Made by a program: the position numbers and the translations under genes. A stretch of DNA of 64,000 nucleotides, from NCBI RefSeq assembly GCF_025642785.1, contig NZ_JANZKU010000004.1, positions 124,001-188,000 on the forward strand. The letters run 5' to 3'. Positions 8,295-16,995 of the stretch are shown in pieces; position 1 is the first letter of the stretch; every line of letters starts with the position of its first letter. The stretch comes from Pseudomonas sp. RIT-PI-AD (GTDB taxonomy: Bacteria > Pseudomonadota > Gammaproteobacteria > Pseudomonadales > Pseudomonadaceae). The notes beneath the pieces were generated by a model. It made no database searches and was not told the DNA's origin. It saw only the letters and a list, made by a program, of their open reading frames with translations.

Positions 8295-9686
8295 CTACAT
8301 GTGCGCCTCGGCGTATTCCGCCAGCACCGAGCGCGGCACGCCTTGCAGGGCGATGTGCACGCCGTGGGGAAAGTCCTTGAAGCGCTCGGTCAGGTAGGTC
8401 AGGCCCGAGCTGGTCGCGGACAGGTAGGGCGTGTCGATCTGCGCCAGGTTGCCCAGGCAGATCACCTTCGAGCCGCTGCCGGCGCGGGTGATGATGGTCT
8501 TCATCTGGTGGGGGGTGAGGTTCTGGCATTCGTCGATGAGGATCAGGCTCTGCTGGAAGCTGCGCCCGCGGATGTAGTTCAGCGATTTGAACTGCAACGG
8601 CACCTTCTGCAGGATGTAGTCCACGCTGCCGTGGGTGTTCTCGTCGTCCATGTGCAGGGCTTCGAGGTTGTCGGTGATCGCCCCCAGCCAGGGCTCCATC
8701 TTCTCCGCCTCGGTGCCCGGCAGGAAGCCGATGTCCTGGTCGAGCCCCTGCACGCTGCGGGTGGCGATGATCCGCCGGTAGCGCTTGCTGACCATGGTCT
8801 GCTCGATCGCCGCCGCCAGCGCCAGGATGGTCTTGCCGGAGCCGGCCGCACCGGTCAGGTTGACCAGGTGAATGTCCGGATCGAGCAGCGCGAACAGCGC
8901 CAGGGCCTGGTAGATGTCGCGGGGGCGCAGGCCCCAGGCTTCCTGGTGCAGCAGGGGTTCCTGGTGCAGGTCGAGGATGATCAGCTCACTCTGCTCGATG
9001 CCCTTGACCCAGCCGACGAACCCCTGCTCGTCGAGGATGAACTCGTTGACGTGGACCGCCGGCAGGTTGTCGGTGAGCTGCACCCGGTGCCAGGTGCGCC
9101 CGTGGTCCTGGCGGGTGTCCACCTTGCTCACGCGCTCCCAGAAGGAGCCGTTCAGGGCGTGGTAGCCACGGGACAGCAAGCTGATGTCGTCCACCAGCTG
9201 ATCGGTGTGGTAATCCTCGGCGGCGATGCCGCAGGCGCGCGCCTTGAGGCGCATGTTGATGTCCTTGGTCACCAGCACCACGCGCTCGCCGGGGAAGCGG
9301 CTACGCAGCTCGACCAACTGGTTGATGATCCTGTTGTCGTTCAGGTGCTCCGGCAGCCAGGTGACCGGCTCGGCACGCTTGCTCATGAGGATCGACAGGT
9401 TGCCGCAAGGTCCGCTCTTGCCCCGCTGGATCGGGACGCCCTGCTCCACCTCCTCGGGTTCCGCGGCGCCCAGTACGTGATCGATCAGACGGATCGCCTG
9501 GCGGCACTCGGCGGCGACGCTATGTTTTCCGGACTTCAGGTTGTCGAGTTCCTCCAGCACGGTCATCGGGATGGCGACGTGGTGTTCCTGGAAATTCAGC
9601 AAGGCGTTGGGATCGTGGATCAGAACGTTGGTGTCGAGAACGTAGAGGGTGGGCTGGGTAGGCCTGGCGCGTCCTTGATCATCCAT
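8295..9686 (-). CDS. PIN domain-PhoH-type ATPase (YlaK-like)
   Basis: A 463-residue fusion of an N-terminal PIN nuclease-type domain (about 12-160; LYVLDTNVLIHDP with acidic residues, VLVTKDINMRLKA) and a C-terminal PhoH ATPase domain. Walker A GAAGSGKT is at 279-286 and Walker B is LILIDECQNL. PIN-PhoH proteins of this type unwind and cleave RNA in the mycobacterial examples. Both catalytic halves look intact, so RNA helicase-nuclease activity is plausible but inferred. It lies upstream of moaC on the same strand in a separate unit. Confidence 0.88.
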   Translation of the reverse strand: MDDQGRARPTQPTLYVLDTNVLIHDPNALLNFQEHHVAIPMTVLEELDNLKSGKHSVAAECRQAIRLIDHVLGAAEPEEVEQGVPIQRGKSGPCGNLSILMSKRAEPVTWLPEHLNDNRIINQLVELRSRFPGERVVLVTKDINMRLKARACGIAAEDYHTDQLVDDISLLSRGYHALNGSFWERVSKVDTRQDHGRTWHRVQLTDNLPAVHVNEFILDEQGFVGWVKGIEQSELIILDLHQEPLLHQEAWGLRPRDIYQALALFALLDPDIHLVNLTGAAGSGKTILALAAAIEQTMVSKRYRRIIATRSVQGLDQDIGFLPGTEAEKMEPWLGAITDNLEALHMDDENTHGSVDYILQKVPLQFKSLNYIRGRSFQQSLILIDECQNLTPHQMKTIITRAGSGSKVICLGNLAQIDTPYLSATSSGLTYLTERFKDFPHGVHIALQGVPRSVLAEYAEAHM

Positions 9687-10054
9687 ACAGGGTCACCTTC
9701 TTATCGGAGCCTGGCGACGGAATGCCGGTACGGCGCTCCGCCACGGGGTGAACCACCGGACCGGCAGGCGCGGGGAACGCCTGACGGACCATGGGCCGGC
9801 GCGAGCTCCAAGGGGACGCATCGACACCGACACTCGAACCAGCGCAAACGGGAAGCGGGCCGGGGCCGCCACCTGTCCGCAGGTTTCGGCGGTCTAGCTT
9901 GGTAAATACCGTAAAAAAGATGACGGAAAAAAGTACTTTTCGTCATCGTCCCGGTTTTTTTCTCGGCACGACGAATCACCTTGGCGGCGACCCGGCCGAC
10001 GGCTAGTGTTAGGAGTCCTGCCCCCGAGCCCTCATCTCCCTGCTCGGCCCGCCG
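9687..10054. other. intergenic stretch before the PhoH gene
   Basis: 368 bases without a supported gene. It separates the start of the PIN-PhoH gene from the stop of the deacetylase gene. The first two-thirds is ordinary GC-rich spacer. At 9900-9965 it becomes AT-rich and holds a hairpin-like inverted repeat (listed separately) that is probably a terminator or a control site. Confidence 0.5.
9919..9961. terminator. AT-rich hairpin with T-tract, candidate terminator or operator
   Basis: GATGACG (9919-9925) pairs with CGTCATC (9941-9947), and the A-run and T-run inside extend the stem to about 11 bp around a short loop. A run of seven Ts follows at 9955-9961, six bases further than usual for an intrinsic terminator. 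It is an outlier in base composition. It could terminate incoming plus-strand transcription or act as an operator for the PhoH gene. Confidence 0.4.
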
Positions 10055-11224
10055 TTACCGGTAGGCGTGACAATCCAGCCACTCCACGCCGTTGCCCCGG
10101 TTGGCCGCCAGCAGGCGCGGCACCGCCTCCGCCGCCTTGGCGTGGATATCGTGGAACAGCACGATGCCGCGCCGCCAGAGCAGCATCAGCGTCTGCACCC
10201 GTTGCGCCGCGGCCTCCGCGCCCATGGCGCGGCTCCAATCCTGGGAGTCGATGTTCCACAGGGACACGCGGATACCCTGGGCGGCGAAGAACGGCGCGGC
10301 ATCGGCACGGCGCTGGCCATAGGGCGGGCGGAACAGCGGCCGGTAGGCGTCGTCCCCCAGGGTCTGGCGGATCAGCGCCGCGGTACGGGTCACCGAGCCC
10401 TGCCAATCGGTCCACTGGGCGTGGGACTTGTGCTCCCAGCCGTGGGAAGCCACGCACTGCCCTTCGTACACCTGGCCGAGGGCCTGGGCCGAGGTCTTGG
10501 TCGCACGGGCCTGCAGATTGCCGCCGAGCACGAAGAACATCCCGTGGAGGCCCTCGCGGCGCATCAGGGCGGCTACCGCATCGGTCTGGCCGCCCACGGC
10601 GGTGGGACCGTCGTCGAAGGTCAGCAGGAAGCGCCGGTCCGGCAGTTCGTCGCCATTGTGCTCGTCGGCCTGGAAGCGCTCGATCTCGCTGCTGATCCGA
10701 GGGAACAGCGCCGCCAGCCGGAGCTGCTCGTCGAGATAGGTCTCATGGAAGCTGCGGCTCGCCTCGGCCCAGCGGGCATAGGGCGAATCGGCGGCGACGG
10801 TGAAACCGGCCGCCTGCTGGCGCAGCGCGCCAAGGTCCGCCACTGCCGGGCAGAAGGCCGCGCCGGCGCAGTCGTGGGCCGCCAGCCGGTAGTTCTCCAG
10901 CAGGCGCCGCCAGAACCGCTGGCTCACCGCCTCCACCGAGGAGCGCTCGACCTGCTTCACGCCGAGGCGCTGTTTCAGCGCGGCGTCGTCCAGGGCTTCG
11001 CTGGCCAGCAACGCCTTGCCGAACATGAGGATTTCCGCACGGGATGCCATATCGAAACCGGCGGGCGTATCCAGCCGCTCCGGCCAACCGCTGCGATCGA
11101 TGGTGGCGAAGACCATCGGGCCCGCCGCCTGGAGCGACGCAGGCACCAGCGTGACGGCCGCCAGCGCGAGACCAGCGAACCAGGAAGCTCGCGGCCAGGC
11201 GCCGAGGCACGAACGAATCGACAT
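10055..11224 (-). CDS. secreted polysaccharide deacetylase (NodB homology, CE4)
   Basis: A 389-residue exported protein. The N-terminus is a signal peptide ending near LQAAGPM. The NodB domain begins at FLLTFDDGPTAVGG, giving the catalytic DD pair, followed by SHGWEHKSH (metal-binding His) and RPPYGQR, with LFHDIHAKA near the end. Such enzymes remove acetyl groups from sugar polymers. The substrate is unknown; a cell-wall or secreted polysaccharide is likely. The ATG at 11224 has AGGAG upstream and matches a clean signal peptide, unlike the in-frame start at 11311. It follows the DUF2135-TPR gene on the same strand, with a terminator hairpin between them. Confidence 0.85.
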   Translation of the reverse strand: MSIRSCLGAWPRASWFAGLALAAVTLVPASLQAAGPMVFATIDRSGWPERLDTPAGFDMASRAEILMFGKALLASEALDDAALKQRLGVKQVERSSVEAVSQRFWRRLLENYRLAAHDCAGAAFCPAVADLGALRQQAAGFTVAADSPYARWAEASRSFHETYLDEQLRLAALFPRISSEIERFQADEHNGDELPDRRFLLTFDDGPTAVGGQTDAVAALMRREGLHGMFFVLGGNLQARATKTSAQALGQVYEGQCVASHGWEHKSHAQWTDWQGSVTRTAALIRQTLGDDAYRPLFRPPYGQRRADAAPFFAAQGIRVSLWNIDSQDWSRAMGAEAAAQRVQTLMLLWRRGIVLFHDIHAKAAEAVPRLLAANRGNGVEWLDCHAYR

Positions 11225-11245
11225 GAAAAAGACACTCCTGAAAGA

Positions 11246-11271
11246 ACGAAAAACGCGCCCAGGTGGGCGCG
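11246..11271 (-). terminator. intrinsic terminator after the DUF2135-TPR gene
   Basis: On the minus strand CGCGCCC-N4-GGGCGCG (11254-11271) is followed directly by a T-run. It lies 40 bases after the stop at 11311 and before the deacetylase gene, so the two genes are partly uncoupled. Confidence 0.75.
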
Positions 11272-11310
11272 TCGAGGAAGCTGGCCGGCCAACCGCGCCG
11301 GCCACGTGCA

Positions 11311-12495
11311 TCAGCGGTTCTGCACCCGCTCGATGGCCTTGTCGTAGACCGGATTGGCCTTTTCCTGTTTGGCCAGGCGGTAGTGCTGCAAGGCATCCGC
11401 GTATTGGCCGGCCGCTTCATAGATCCGCGCGATGTTGTAGTAAGAGCTGGCGCGTACGCTGTTGGCGCTGGCGCCGCTGGCCAGGGCGATGGCCTTGCGG
11501 TTGGCCCAGATCGACTCGGCGGTGCGCCCGGCCTTCTGGTACGCCAGGCCGAGGTTGCTGTAGGACTGCCCGTAGCCATCGTTCAATTCGATGGCCTGCA
11601 GGTACAGCGCGATGGCCTCGTCGAGCTGGCCGGCGTGGTAGGCGGCCTCGCCTTTCTGGTTGAGCGTGCGGGCATCGCTCTGCGCACCGGCGCCGACCAC
11701 TTGGGCGGCGACCGCACGGCTGTCGTCGAGCATCGGGGTGATCTCGCCGAGCACCGCGTTGGGGTCGCTCACCTCGCTGCCCTCGAAGCCGTTGATGTCC
11801 TGGAAGTCGCCGGAGGCGGTGACCCGGAACACGGTCCACAGGTTGCCGGCACGGCCGCGGGGCACGTAGTAGGTGCGCACCAGGGACTGGCCGATGTAGA
11901 CGAACACCTTCGCCTGGCTGTTGGCCAGGTCGTGGGAGCCCGGGTTGTTCATGTTGGTGAAGTCGTGCACCGCATAGACGTAGGACTCGCCGAAGCGTTT
12001 CTTGCGCAGGGTGATGGTCTCCGGGCCGTAGCTGTCGATGTCGTCCACGTCCAGGTCGGCGTCCGCCCCTTCCTTGTGATCGAAGTACACATGGTTGCCC
12101 GGGTAGGCGACGTGCGAGTCCAGGTCGTTGGGCGTCGCGCCCCAGGTGAGCACGATGCGCATCCCGTCGAGGTTGCGCATCACCGGGCTGAGCGCATAGG
12201 TCATGCCCTTGCACGGGCATTTCACCACCAGGTTGGAATAACCGTCCTTCTTGATGATGAGCAGGTTCGAGGCGTCGTCGGCGAAGTTCGCGTCGAGAGT
12301 GACCGCGCCCTGGGCGTCGGTCTTGCCGACCAGGCTCTGCGCGCCGTTGCGCTGCAACAGCACTTCGGCGCCGGCGATCTTCTCATCCTTGACCACCGCG
12401 CTGAGCACTTCGAGGGGCAGCGGATCGGCGTGGGCGCAGAGCGCGGTGGAGGTGAACAGCAGTGTGGCGAGCCAGCGGGAAACAGGCGCTTGCAT
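11311..12495 (-). CDS. secreted DUF2135 (YfaP-like) protein with C-terminal TPR repeats
   Basis: A 394-residue exported protein. A signal peptide ends at ALCAHA. Residues about 22-110 look like a carboxypeptidase-regulatory (Ig-like) fold ([12 protein letters not shown]...DAQGAVTLD). A DUF2135-type region follows ([21 protein letters not shown]...HVYFDH, then [14 protein letters not shown]) and at least two TPR units close the protein ([30 protein letters not shown]). YfaP-type proteins are periplasmic or surface-associated and of unknown role. AGGAAGG lies six bases before the chosen ATG. Being next to a polysaccharide deacetylase suggests a part in envelope polysaccharide handling, which is inference. 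Confidence 0.8.
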   Translation of the reverse strand: MQAPVSRWLATLLFTSTALCAHADPLPLEVLSAVVKDEKIAGAEVLLQRNGAQSLVGKTDAQGAVTLDANFADDASNLLIIKKDGYSNLVVKCPCKGMTYALSPVMRNLDGMRIVLTWGATPNDLDSHVAYPGNHVYFDHKEGADADLDVDDIDSYGPETITLRKKRFGESYVYAVHDFTNMNNPGSHDLANSQAKVFVYIGQSLVRTYYVPRGRAGNLWTVFRVTASGDFQDINGFEGSEVSDPNAVLGEITPMLDDSRAVAAQVVGAGAQSDARTLNQKGEAAYHAGQLDEAIALYLQAIELNDGYGQSYSNLGLAYQKAGRTAESIWANRKAIALASGASANSVRASSYYNIARIYEAAGQYADALQHYRLAKQEKANPVYDKAIERVQNR

Positions 12496-12690
12496 TGCAA
12501 CCTTCCTGAATGGGGATGCGAGTGGGGGAGGAATCGATGGGGTGCGCAAAAAACGCGCGGCGACTATAGCGAAAGGCCATTAAAGCGCAACAGCGGACTC
12601 GCCGAGCTGCCAAGCGCTCGGCATTTTCCCTGGAGGGCCTCCGTCGCCACCGCCTACAATCGCCGCCAACGCCTCCAGGAGCCGACCGCC

Positions 12691-13467
12691 ATGCTGATGG
12701 TGATTTCCCCCGCCAAAACCCTCGATTACGAAACCCCACCGCGCATTTCCCGCTACACCCAGCCGCAACACCTCGACCAGGCGAGCCAGTTGATCGAGCA
12801 ACTTCGCCAGCTCAGCCCGCGGGAGATCGGCGAACTGATGCACCTGTCCGACAAGCTGGCCGGGCTCAACGCGGCGCGCTACGGCAGTTGGACCCCGGAC
12901 TTCACCCCGCAGAACGCCAAGCAGGCGCTGCTGGCCTTCAAGGGCGACGTCTACACCGGCATGCAGGCGGAGGATTTCGACGAAGCGGACTTCGCCTTCG
13001 CGCAGCGCCACCTGCGCATGCTCTCCGGCCTCTACGGCATCCTGCGCCCCCTGGACCTGATGCAGCCCTATCGCCTGGAGATGGGCACCAAGCTGGCCAA
13101 CCCCCACGGCAAGGACCTTTACGCCTTCTGGGGCGACCGCATCGGCCTCTGGCTGAATGAGGCGCTGGCCGAGCAAGGTGACGACGTCCTGCTCAACCTG
13201 GCGTCCAACGAATACTTCTCCGCGATTCGTCGCCCGGTGCTGTCCGCCCGGGTGATCGATACCGAGTTCAGGGATTTGAAGAACGGCCAGTACAAGATCA
13301 TCAGCTTCTATGCCAAGAAGGCCCGCGGGCTGATGGCGCGGTTCGTGATCAAGGAGCGCGTCACCGACCCCGCCCAGCTGAAGACCTTCGATCTCCAGGG
13401 CTATCGCTATTCGGCCGCGGATTCGAAACCGGACAAGCTGGTTTTCCTCCGCGATCAGGCCGCCTGA
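12691..13467 (+). CDS. yaaA: YaaA-family peroxide stress protein
   Basis: A 258-residue cytoplasmic protein with typical YaaA/DUF328 segments: [14 protein letters not shown] at the N-terminus, [33 protein letters not shown] and [13 protein letters not shown]. In E. coli YaaA lowers free iron and protects DNA during hydrogen peroxide stress. The ATG at 12691 matches the family start and has AGGAG upstream; the much longer in-frame reading from 11263 is not coding. It lies directly upstream of the algD control region on the same strand, as in P. aeruginosa. Confidence 0.92.
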   Translation: MLMVISPAKTLDYETPPRISRYTQPQHLDQASQLIEQLRQLSPREIGELMHLSDKLAGLNAARYGSWTPDFTPQNAKQALLAFKGDVYTGMQAEDFDEADFAFAQRHLRMLSGLYGILRPLDLMQPYRLEMGTKLANPHGKDLYAFWGDRIGLWLNEALAEQGDDVLLNLASNEYFSAIRRPVLSARVIDTEFRDLKNGQYKIISFYAKKARGLMARFVIKERVTDPAQLKTFDLQGYRYSAADSKPDKLVFLRDQAA

Positions 13468-13481
13468 GCCCCAGCGCCCGC

Positions 13482-13516
13482 ACGCGTTTCGCCTCCGACC
13501 AGGATGCGAAACGCGT
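13482..13516 (+). terminator. hairpin after yaaA, probable terminator
   Basis: An 11-bp perfect inverted repeat, ACGCGTTTCGC (13482-13492) and GCGAAACGCGT (13506-13516), starts 15 bases after the yaaA stop. The following bases are not T-rich, so an alternative role as an operator is possible. Confidence 0.5.
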
Positions 13517-13681
13517 CACGAAAATCCGCTTTATTATTGTCGGACAATTCCAACGCCCCCTCGCTTAACTCGCGAAGTTACTCTCCCCCAACTTCCGATT
13601 TATCCAGGGTTTCGCCCCGCCGTGCCATCAAACTGCGACTACCTAACTAAAGTTTTAAAGTGTCGACCCGTGCAAAAACAG

Positions 13682-13690
13682 GACGAACGG
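13682..13690 (-). promoter_or_regulatory. AlgR-binding site candidate
   Basis: The minus strand reads CCGTTCGTC, an exact copy of the AlgR consensus as I know it. It ends three bases before the -35 box of the AlgU-like promoter, comparable with the promoter-proximal AlgR site of P. aeruginosa algD. A one-mismatch copy (minus-strand CCGTTCTTC) occurs at 13278-13286 inside yaaA and could be a distal site, but that is weak. Confidence 0.6.
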
Positions 13691-13693
13691 TTT

Positions 13694-13720
13694 GAACTAT
13701 CATTTTTCAGGGCACTCCTA
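13694..13720 (+). promoter_or_regulatory. AlgU-like promoter of the alginate operon (candidate)
   Basis: GAACTA (13694-13699), 16 bases, TCCTA (13716-13720). The -35 differs from GAACTT at one base and the -10 has the TCNNA form. Transcription from about 13727 would give a leader of about 350 bases, close to the long algD leader reported for P. aeruginosa. Not tested. Confidence 0.55.
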
Positions 13721-13986
13721 CAGCCCGGAAACAATACTTCTTCGCGCCTGCATTCCGCGTGATACCAAACTGCCTCTATCATCGAATACGTTCGAGGGGC
13801 GATTGCAACTTCATGACAGTAACCGGGCATTCGGGAGAACGTTTTAAAAAACCTGACCTACCGATCCAAATCCAGGAGCTAGAGCCATCGGCGCTCAACT
13901 CCTTAACCCAAGGGCATGCGTTAATTAAAAGCCCATTCAGGCACACTTATTTGAGTGCCCCTTATTTCTTATGCCTGCGCCCTGCA

Positions 13987-14008
13987 AACTTATTTGTATA
14001 AATAAGTT
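13987..14008. repeat. 22-base AT-rich palindrome in the algD leader
   Basis: AACTTATTT-GTAT-AAATAAGTT is perfectly symmetric with 9-base arms. It sits about 70 bases before the algD start codon. It could be an operator or, in RNA, a weak hairpin. CTTATTT also occurs at 13946-13952 and 13961-13967. Confidence 0.7.
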
Positions 14009-14076
14009 CGCTGGCTAAACGGATGTGGCCGTAAAACGCCACTTAATTAAGAGTACCAATGGAAGAGGTGAACACG

Positions 14077-15387
14077 ATGCGTATAAGCATCTTTGGTTTG
14101 GGCTATGTCGGTGCAGTCTGCGCCGGCTGCCTGTCGGCACGCGGTCACAATGTCGTGGGCGTAGATATCTCCGCGAACAAGATCGACCTGATCAATCAGG
14201 GCAAATCGCCGATCGTCGAACCCGGCTTGGAAGAACTGCTGCAAGAGGGTTTGCGCACCGGTCGTCTGCGCGGTACCACCGACGTTGCCGCTGCCGTTCG
14301 CGAGACCGATGTTTCCTTCATCTGCGTGGGCACGCCGAGCAAGAAGAACGGCGATCTCGACCTCGAATACATCGAATCCGTCTGCCGTGAAATCGGCTTC
14401 GTCCTGCGCGACAAGCAGGAGCGCCACACCGTAGTGGTGCGCAGCACCGTACTGCCGGGCACGGCCAGGAACGTGGTCATCCCGATCCTCGAAGACTGCT
14501 CCGGTAAGCGCGCCGGCATCGACTTCGGCGTGGCGGTGAACCCGGAGTTCCTCCGCGAGAGCACCGCGATCAGCGACTACGACTTCCCGCCGATGACCGT
14601 CATCGGCGAATCCGACACCGCGGCCGGCGACGTGCTGGCAGCGATCTACAGCGAACTCGACGCGCCGATCATCCGCAAGCCGATCGAAGTCGCCGAGATG
14701 ATCAAGTACACCTGCAACGTCTGGCACGCCACCAAGGTCACCTTCGCCAACGAGATCGGCAACATCGCCAAGGCGGTCGGCGTCGACGGCCGCGAAGTGA
14801 TGGACGTGATCTGCCAGGACCACAAACTCAACCTGTCCAAGTACTACATGCGTCCGGGCTTCGCCTTCGGCGGCTCGTGCCTGCCCAAGGACGTCCGCGC
14901 CCTCAATTACCGGGCCGGCCAACTGGACGTGGAATCGCCCCTGCTCGGCTCGCTGATGCGCAGCAACTCGGCGCAGGTGCAGAAAGCCTTCGACATCATC
15001 TCCAGCCACGACAAGCGCAAGGTCGCCCTGCTCGGCCTGAGCTTCAAGGCCGGCACCGACGACCTGCGCGAAAGCCCGCTGGTGGAACTGGCGGAAATGC
15101 TCATCGGCAAGGGCTTCGACCTCAGCATCTACGACCGCAACGTCGAATATGCGCGGGTCTACGGCGCCAACAAGGACTACATCGAGTCGAAGATTCCCCA
15201 TGTGTCCTCGCTGCTCAACAGCGACCTGAAGCACGTCATCGACAACGCCGACATCATCGTGCTGGGCAACAGCGACGAGCAATTCGCCTCGCTCGCCCAA
15301 AAGACACCGGACGGCAAGCGAATCGTCGATCTGGTCGGTTTCATGCCTCACGCCGCCGTAGCCGGCGCGGAAGGTATTTGCTGGTAA
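14077..15387 (+). CDS. algD: GDP-mannose 6-dehydrogenase AlgD
   Basis: Committed enzyme of alginate synthesis; it oxidises GDP-mannose twice with NAD to GDP-mannuronic acid in the cytoplasm. The protein has 436 residues, the same as the P. aeruginosa enzyme. The N-terminal Rossmann motif is IFGLGYVGAV and the catalytic Cys is C268 in FGGSCLPKD. Other family segments are VVVRSTVLPGT and VNPEFLRES. The ATG at 14077 is preceded by GAAGAGG; an in-frame ATG at 14059 would add six residues and lacks a site. First gene of the operon; its promoter region is described separately. Confidence 0.98.
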   Translation: MRISIFGLGYVGAVCAGCLSARGHNVVGVDISANKIDLINQGKSPIVEPGLEELLQEGLRTGRLRGTTDVAAAVRETDVSFICVGTPSKKNGDLDLEYIESVCREIGFVLRDKQERHTVVVRSTVLPGTARNVVIPILEDCSGKRAGIDFGVAVNPEFLRESTAISDYDFPPMTVIGESDTAAGDVLAAIYSELDAPIIRKPIEVAEMIKYTCNVWHATKVTFANEIGNIAKAVGVDGREVMDVICQDHKLNLSKYYMRPGFAFGGSCLPKDVRALNYRAGQLDVESPLLGSLMRSNSAQVQKAFDIISSHDKRKVALLGLSFKAGTDDLRESPLVELAEMLIGKGFDLSIYDRNVEYARVYGANKDYIESKIPHVSSLLNSDLKHVIDNADIIVLGNSDEQFASLAQKTPDGKRIVDLVGFMPHAAVAGAEGICW

Positions 15388-15418
15388 TTCCTAGCTCCTG
15401 CCTTTAGCCGTTAGGTCC

Positions 15419-15457
15419 CCCGGGTGCGCGCTCGCGATGCGAGCACGTCGACCCGGG
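15419..15457 (+). other. stem-loop between algD and alg8
   Basis: CCCGGGT (15419-15425) pairs with ACCCGGG (15451-15457) and an inner stem GCTCGC-GAT-GCGAGC (15430-15444) sits inside. No T-run follows, so it is more likely an RNA stability, processing or attenuation element than a terminator. The alg8 start lies 17 bases downstream. Confidence 0.6.
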
Positions 15458-15473
15458 TGTGGCCGGAAATTAG

Positions 15474-16967
15474 ATGGATATGGTCATGCACACGCTAAAG
15501 TCCGGCCTCAACGAGGCTGCAGGGTGGCTGTTCTACCTCACATTGCTGATGCTCCTGGCGCTCGCGCTGCCGAGGACGATCTTCGATCCCGACTCGAAGA
15601 ACTTCATCTTCCTGATCGGCATCGTCGGCATCTGGCGGTATTCCATGGGCGCGCTGCACTTCCTGCGCGGCACCCTGTTCCTCTACGTCGTCTACCCCTA
15701 CTACCGCCGCAAGCTGCGCAAGCTGGGCAAGGCGACCGACCCGTCGCAGGTCTTCCTGCTGGTGACCAGCTTCCGCATCGACGCCCTGACCACCGCGATG
15801 GTCTACCGCTCGGTGATCCAGGAAGCCATCGAGTGCGGCTACGACACCACGGTGGTCTGCTCCATCGTCGAGCTGTCGGACGAGCTGCTGATCAAGAACC
15901 AGTGGGCCAAGCTGAATCCGCCGGAGCGGGTGAAGCTGGACTTCGTGCGCATCCCCGGCACCGGCAAACGCGACGGCCTGGCCTATGGCTTCCGCGCCAT
16001 TTCCCGGCAGTTGCCGAACCCCGATGCGGTGGTGGCCGTGGTCGACGGCGACACCGTGCTGGCGGAAGGCGTGGTGCGCAAGACCGTGCCCTGGTTCAAG
16101 CTGTTCCCCAACGTGGGTGGCCTGACCACCAACGAGTTCTGCGAAGTGCGCGGCAGCTACATCATGAGCGAGTGGCACAAGCTGCGGTTCGCCCAGCGCC
16201 ACCTCAACATGTGCTCGATGGCCCTGTCCAAGCGCGTACTGACCATGACCGGGCGCATGTCGGTGTTCCGCGCCGCGGTGGTCACCGACCCCGAGTTCAT
16301 CGCCGACGTCGAGAGCGACCACCTGGAACACTGGCGCCTGGGGCGCTTCCAGTTCCTCACCGGCGACGACAAGTCCAGCTGGTACAGCCTGATGCGCCTG
16401 GGCTACGACACCTTCTACGTGCCGGACGCGGCGATCAACACGGTCGAGCACCCGCCGGAGAAGAGCTTCATCAAGGCCAGCCGCAAGCTGATGTTCCGCT
16501 GGTACGGCAACAACCTGCGGCAGAACTCGCGCGCCCTGCGACTCGGTATGCGCCGCCTCGGCCTGTTCACTTCGGTGGTGCTGTTCGACCAGCGCGTATC
16601 CATGTGGACCAGCCTGCTCGGCCTGGCCGTGGCGGTCATCGCCAGCTTCAAGTACAGCATCGCCTACCTGCTGGTCTACCTGCTGTGGATCGGCCTCACC
16701 CGGCTGATCCTCACGCTGCTGCTCAGTGTCACCGGCCACCGCATCGGCCCGGCCTATCCCGTGATCCTTTATTACAACCAGATCGTCGGCGCCATGGTGA
16801 AGATCTACGTGTTCTTCCGCCTCGACCAGCAGTCCTGGACGCGCCAGAACACCAAGCTCGACCGCGGTCTGGCCAGCTTCACCCAGCTGTTCAACACCTG
16901 GTCTTCCCGTGCAATGACTTTCTCCGCATCCAGCGTATTCGTCGCCACGCTGATGGCGTTGGTGTGA
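15474..16967 (+). CDS. alg8: alginate polymerase glycosyltransferase Alg8
   Basis: Inner-membrane family 2 glycosyltransferase that polymerises GDP-mannuronate to polymannuronate. The protein has 497 residues. Hydrophobic segments lie near 17-35, 45-75 and in the C-terminal half. The cytosolic GT domain carries [19 protein letters not shown] and the Q/RxxRW-like RKLMFRW. It needs Alg44 and c-di-GMP for activity. The start at 15474 has GGAA eight bases upstream; an ATG at 15486 (MHTLKSG) gives a protein closer to the PAO1 N-terminus and is an alternative. The gene follows a stem-loop in the algD-alg8 gap. Confidence 0.96.
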   Translation: MDMVMHTLKSGLNEAAGWLFYLTLLMLLALALPRTIFDPDSKNFIFLIGIVGIWRYSMGALHFLRGTLFLYVVYPYYRRKLRKLGKATDPSQVFLLVTSFRIDALTTAMVYRSVIQEAIECGYDTTVVCSIVELSDELLIKNQWAKLNPPERVKLDFVRIPGTGKRDGLAYGFRAISRQLPNPDAVVAVVDGDTVLAEGVVRKTVPWFKLFPNVGGLTTNEFCEVRGSYIMSEWHKLRFAQRHLNMCSMALSKRVLTMTGRMSVFRAAVVTDPEFIADVESDHLEHWRLGRFQFLTGDDKSSWYSLMRLGYDTFYVPDAAINTVEHPPEKSFIKASRKLMFRWYGNNLRQNSRALRLGMRRLGLFTSVVLFDQRVSMWTSLLGLAVAVIASFKYSIAYLLVYLLWIGLTRLILTLLLSVTGHRIGPAYPVILYYNQIVGAMVKIYVFFRLDQQSWTRQNTKLDRGLASFTQLFNTWSSRAMTFSASSVFVATLMALV

Positions 16968-16995
16968 GCGACAACCCGAACAGGAAATTGAAACC

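Larger units (their letters stand above)
13468..14076 (+). promoter_or_regulatory. algD upstream control region and leader
   Basis: 609 bases between yaaA and algD, clearly more AT-rich than the surrounding DNA. It contains, in order: the post-yaaA hairpin; an odd palindrome ATTGTC-G-GACAAT (13536-13548); an AlgR-type site (13682-13690); an AlgU-like promoter (13694-13720); TCGAA-N4-TTCGA (13782-13795); two TTAATTAA octamers (13921-13928 and 14043-14050); three CTTATTT copies (13946, 13961, 13989); and a 22-base palindrome (13987-14008). In P. aeruginosa algD the region upstream is long, bound by AlgR and other regulators, and gives a leader of several hundred bases; the layout here matches. 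Confidence 0.75.

Noticed and set aside
7296-9905. Plus-strand frame of 869 residues opposite moaCDE and phoH
   Set aside because: Antisense to four convincing genes and without a ribosome-binding site or recognisable motif.
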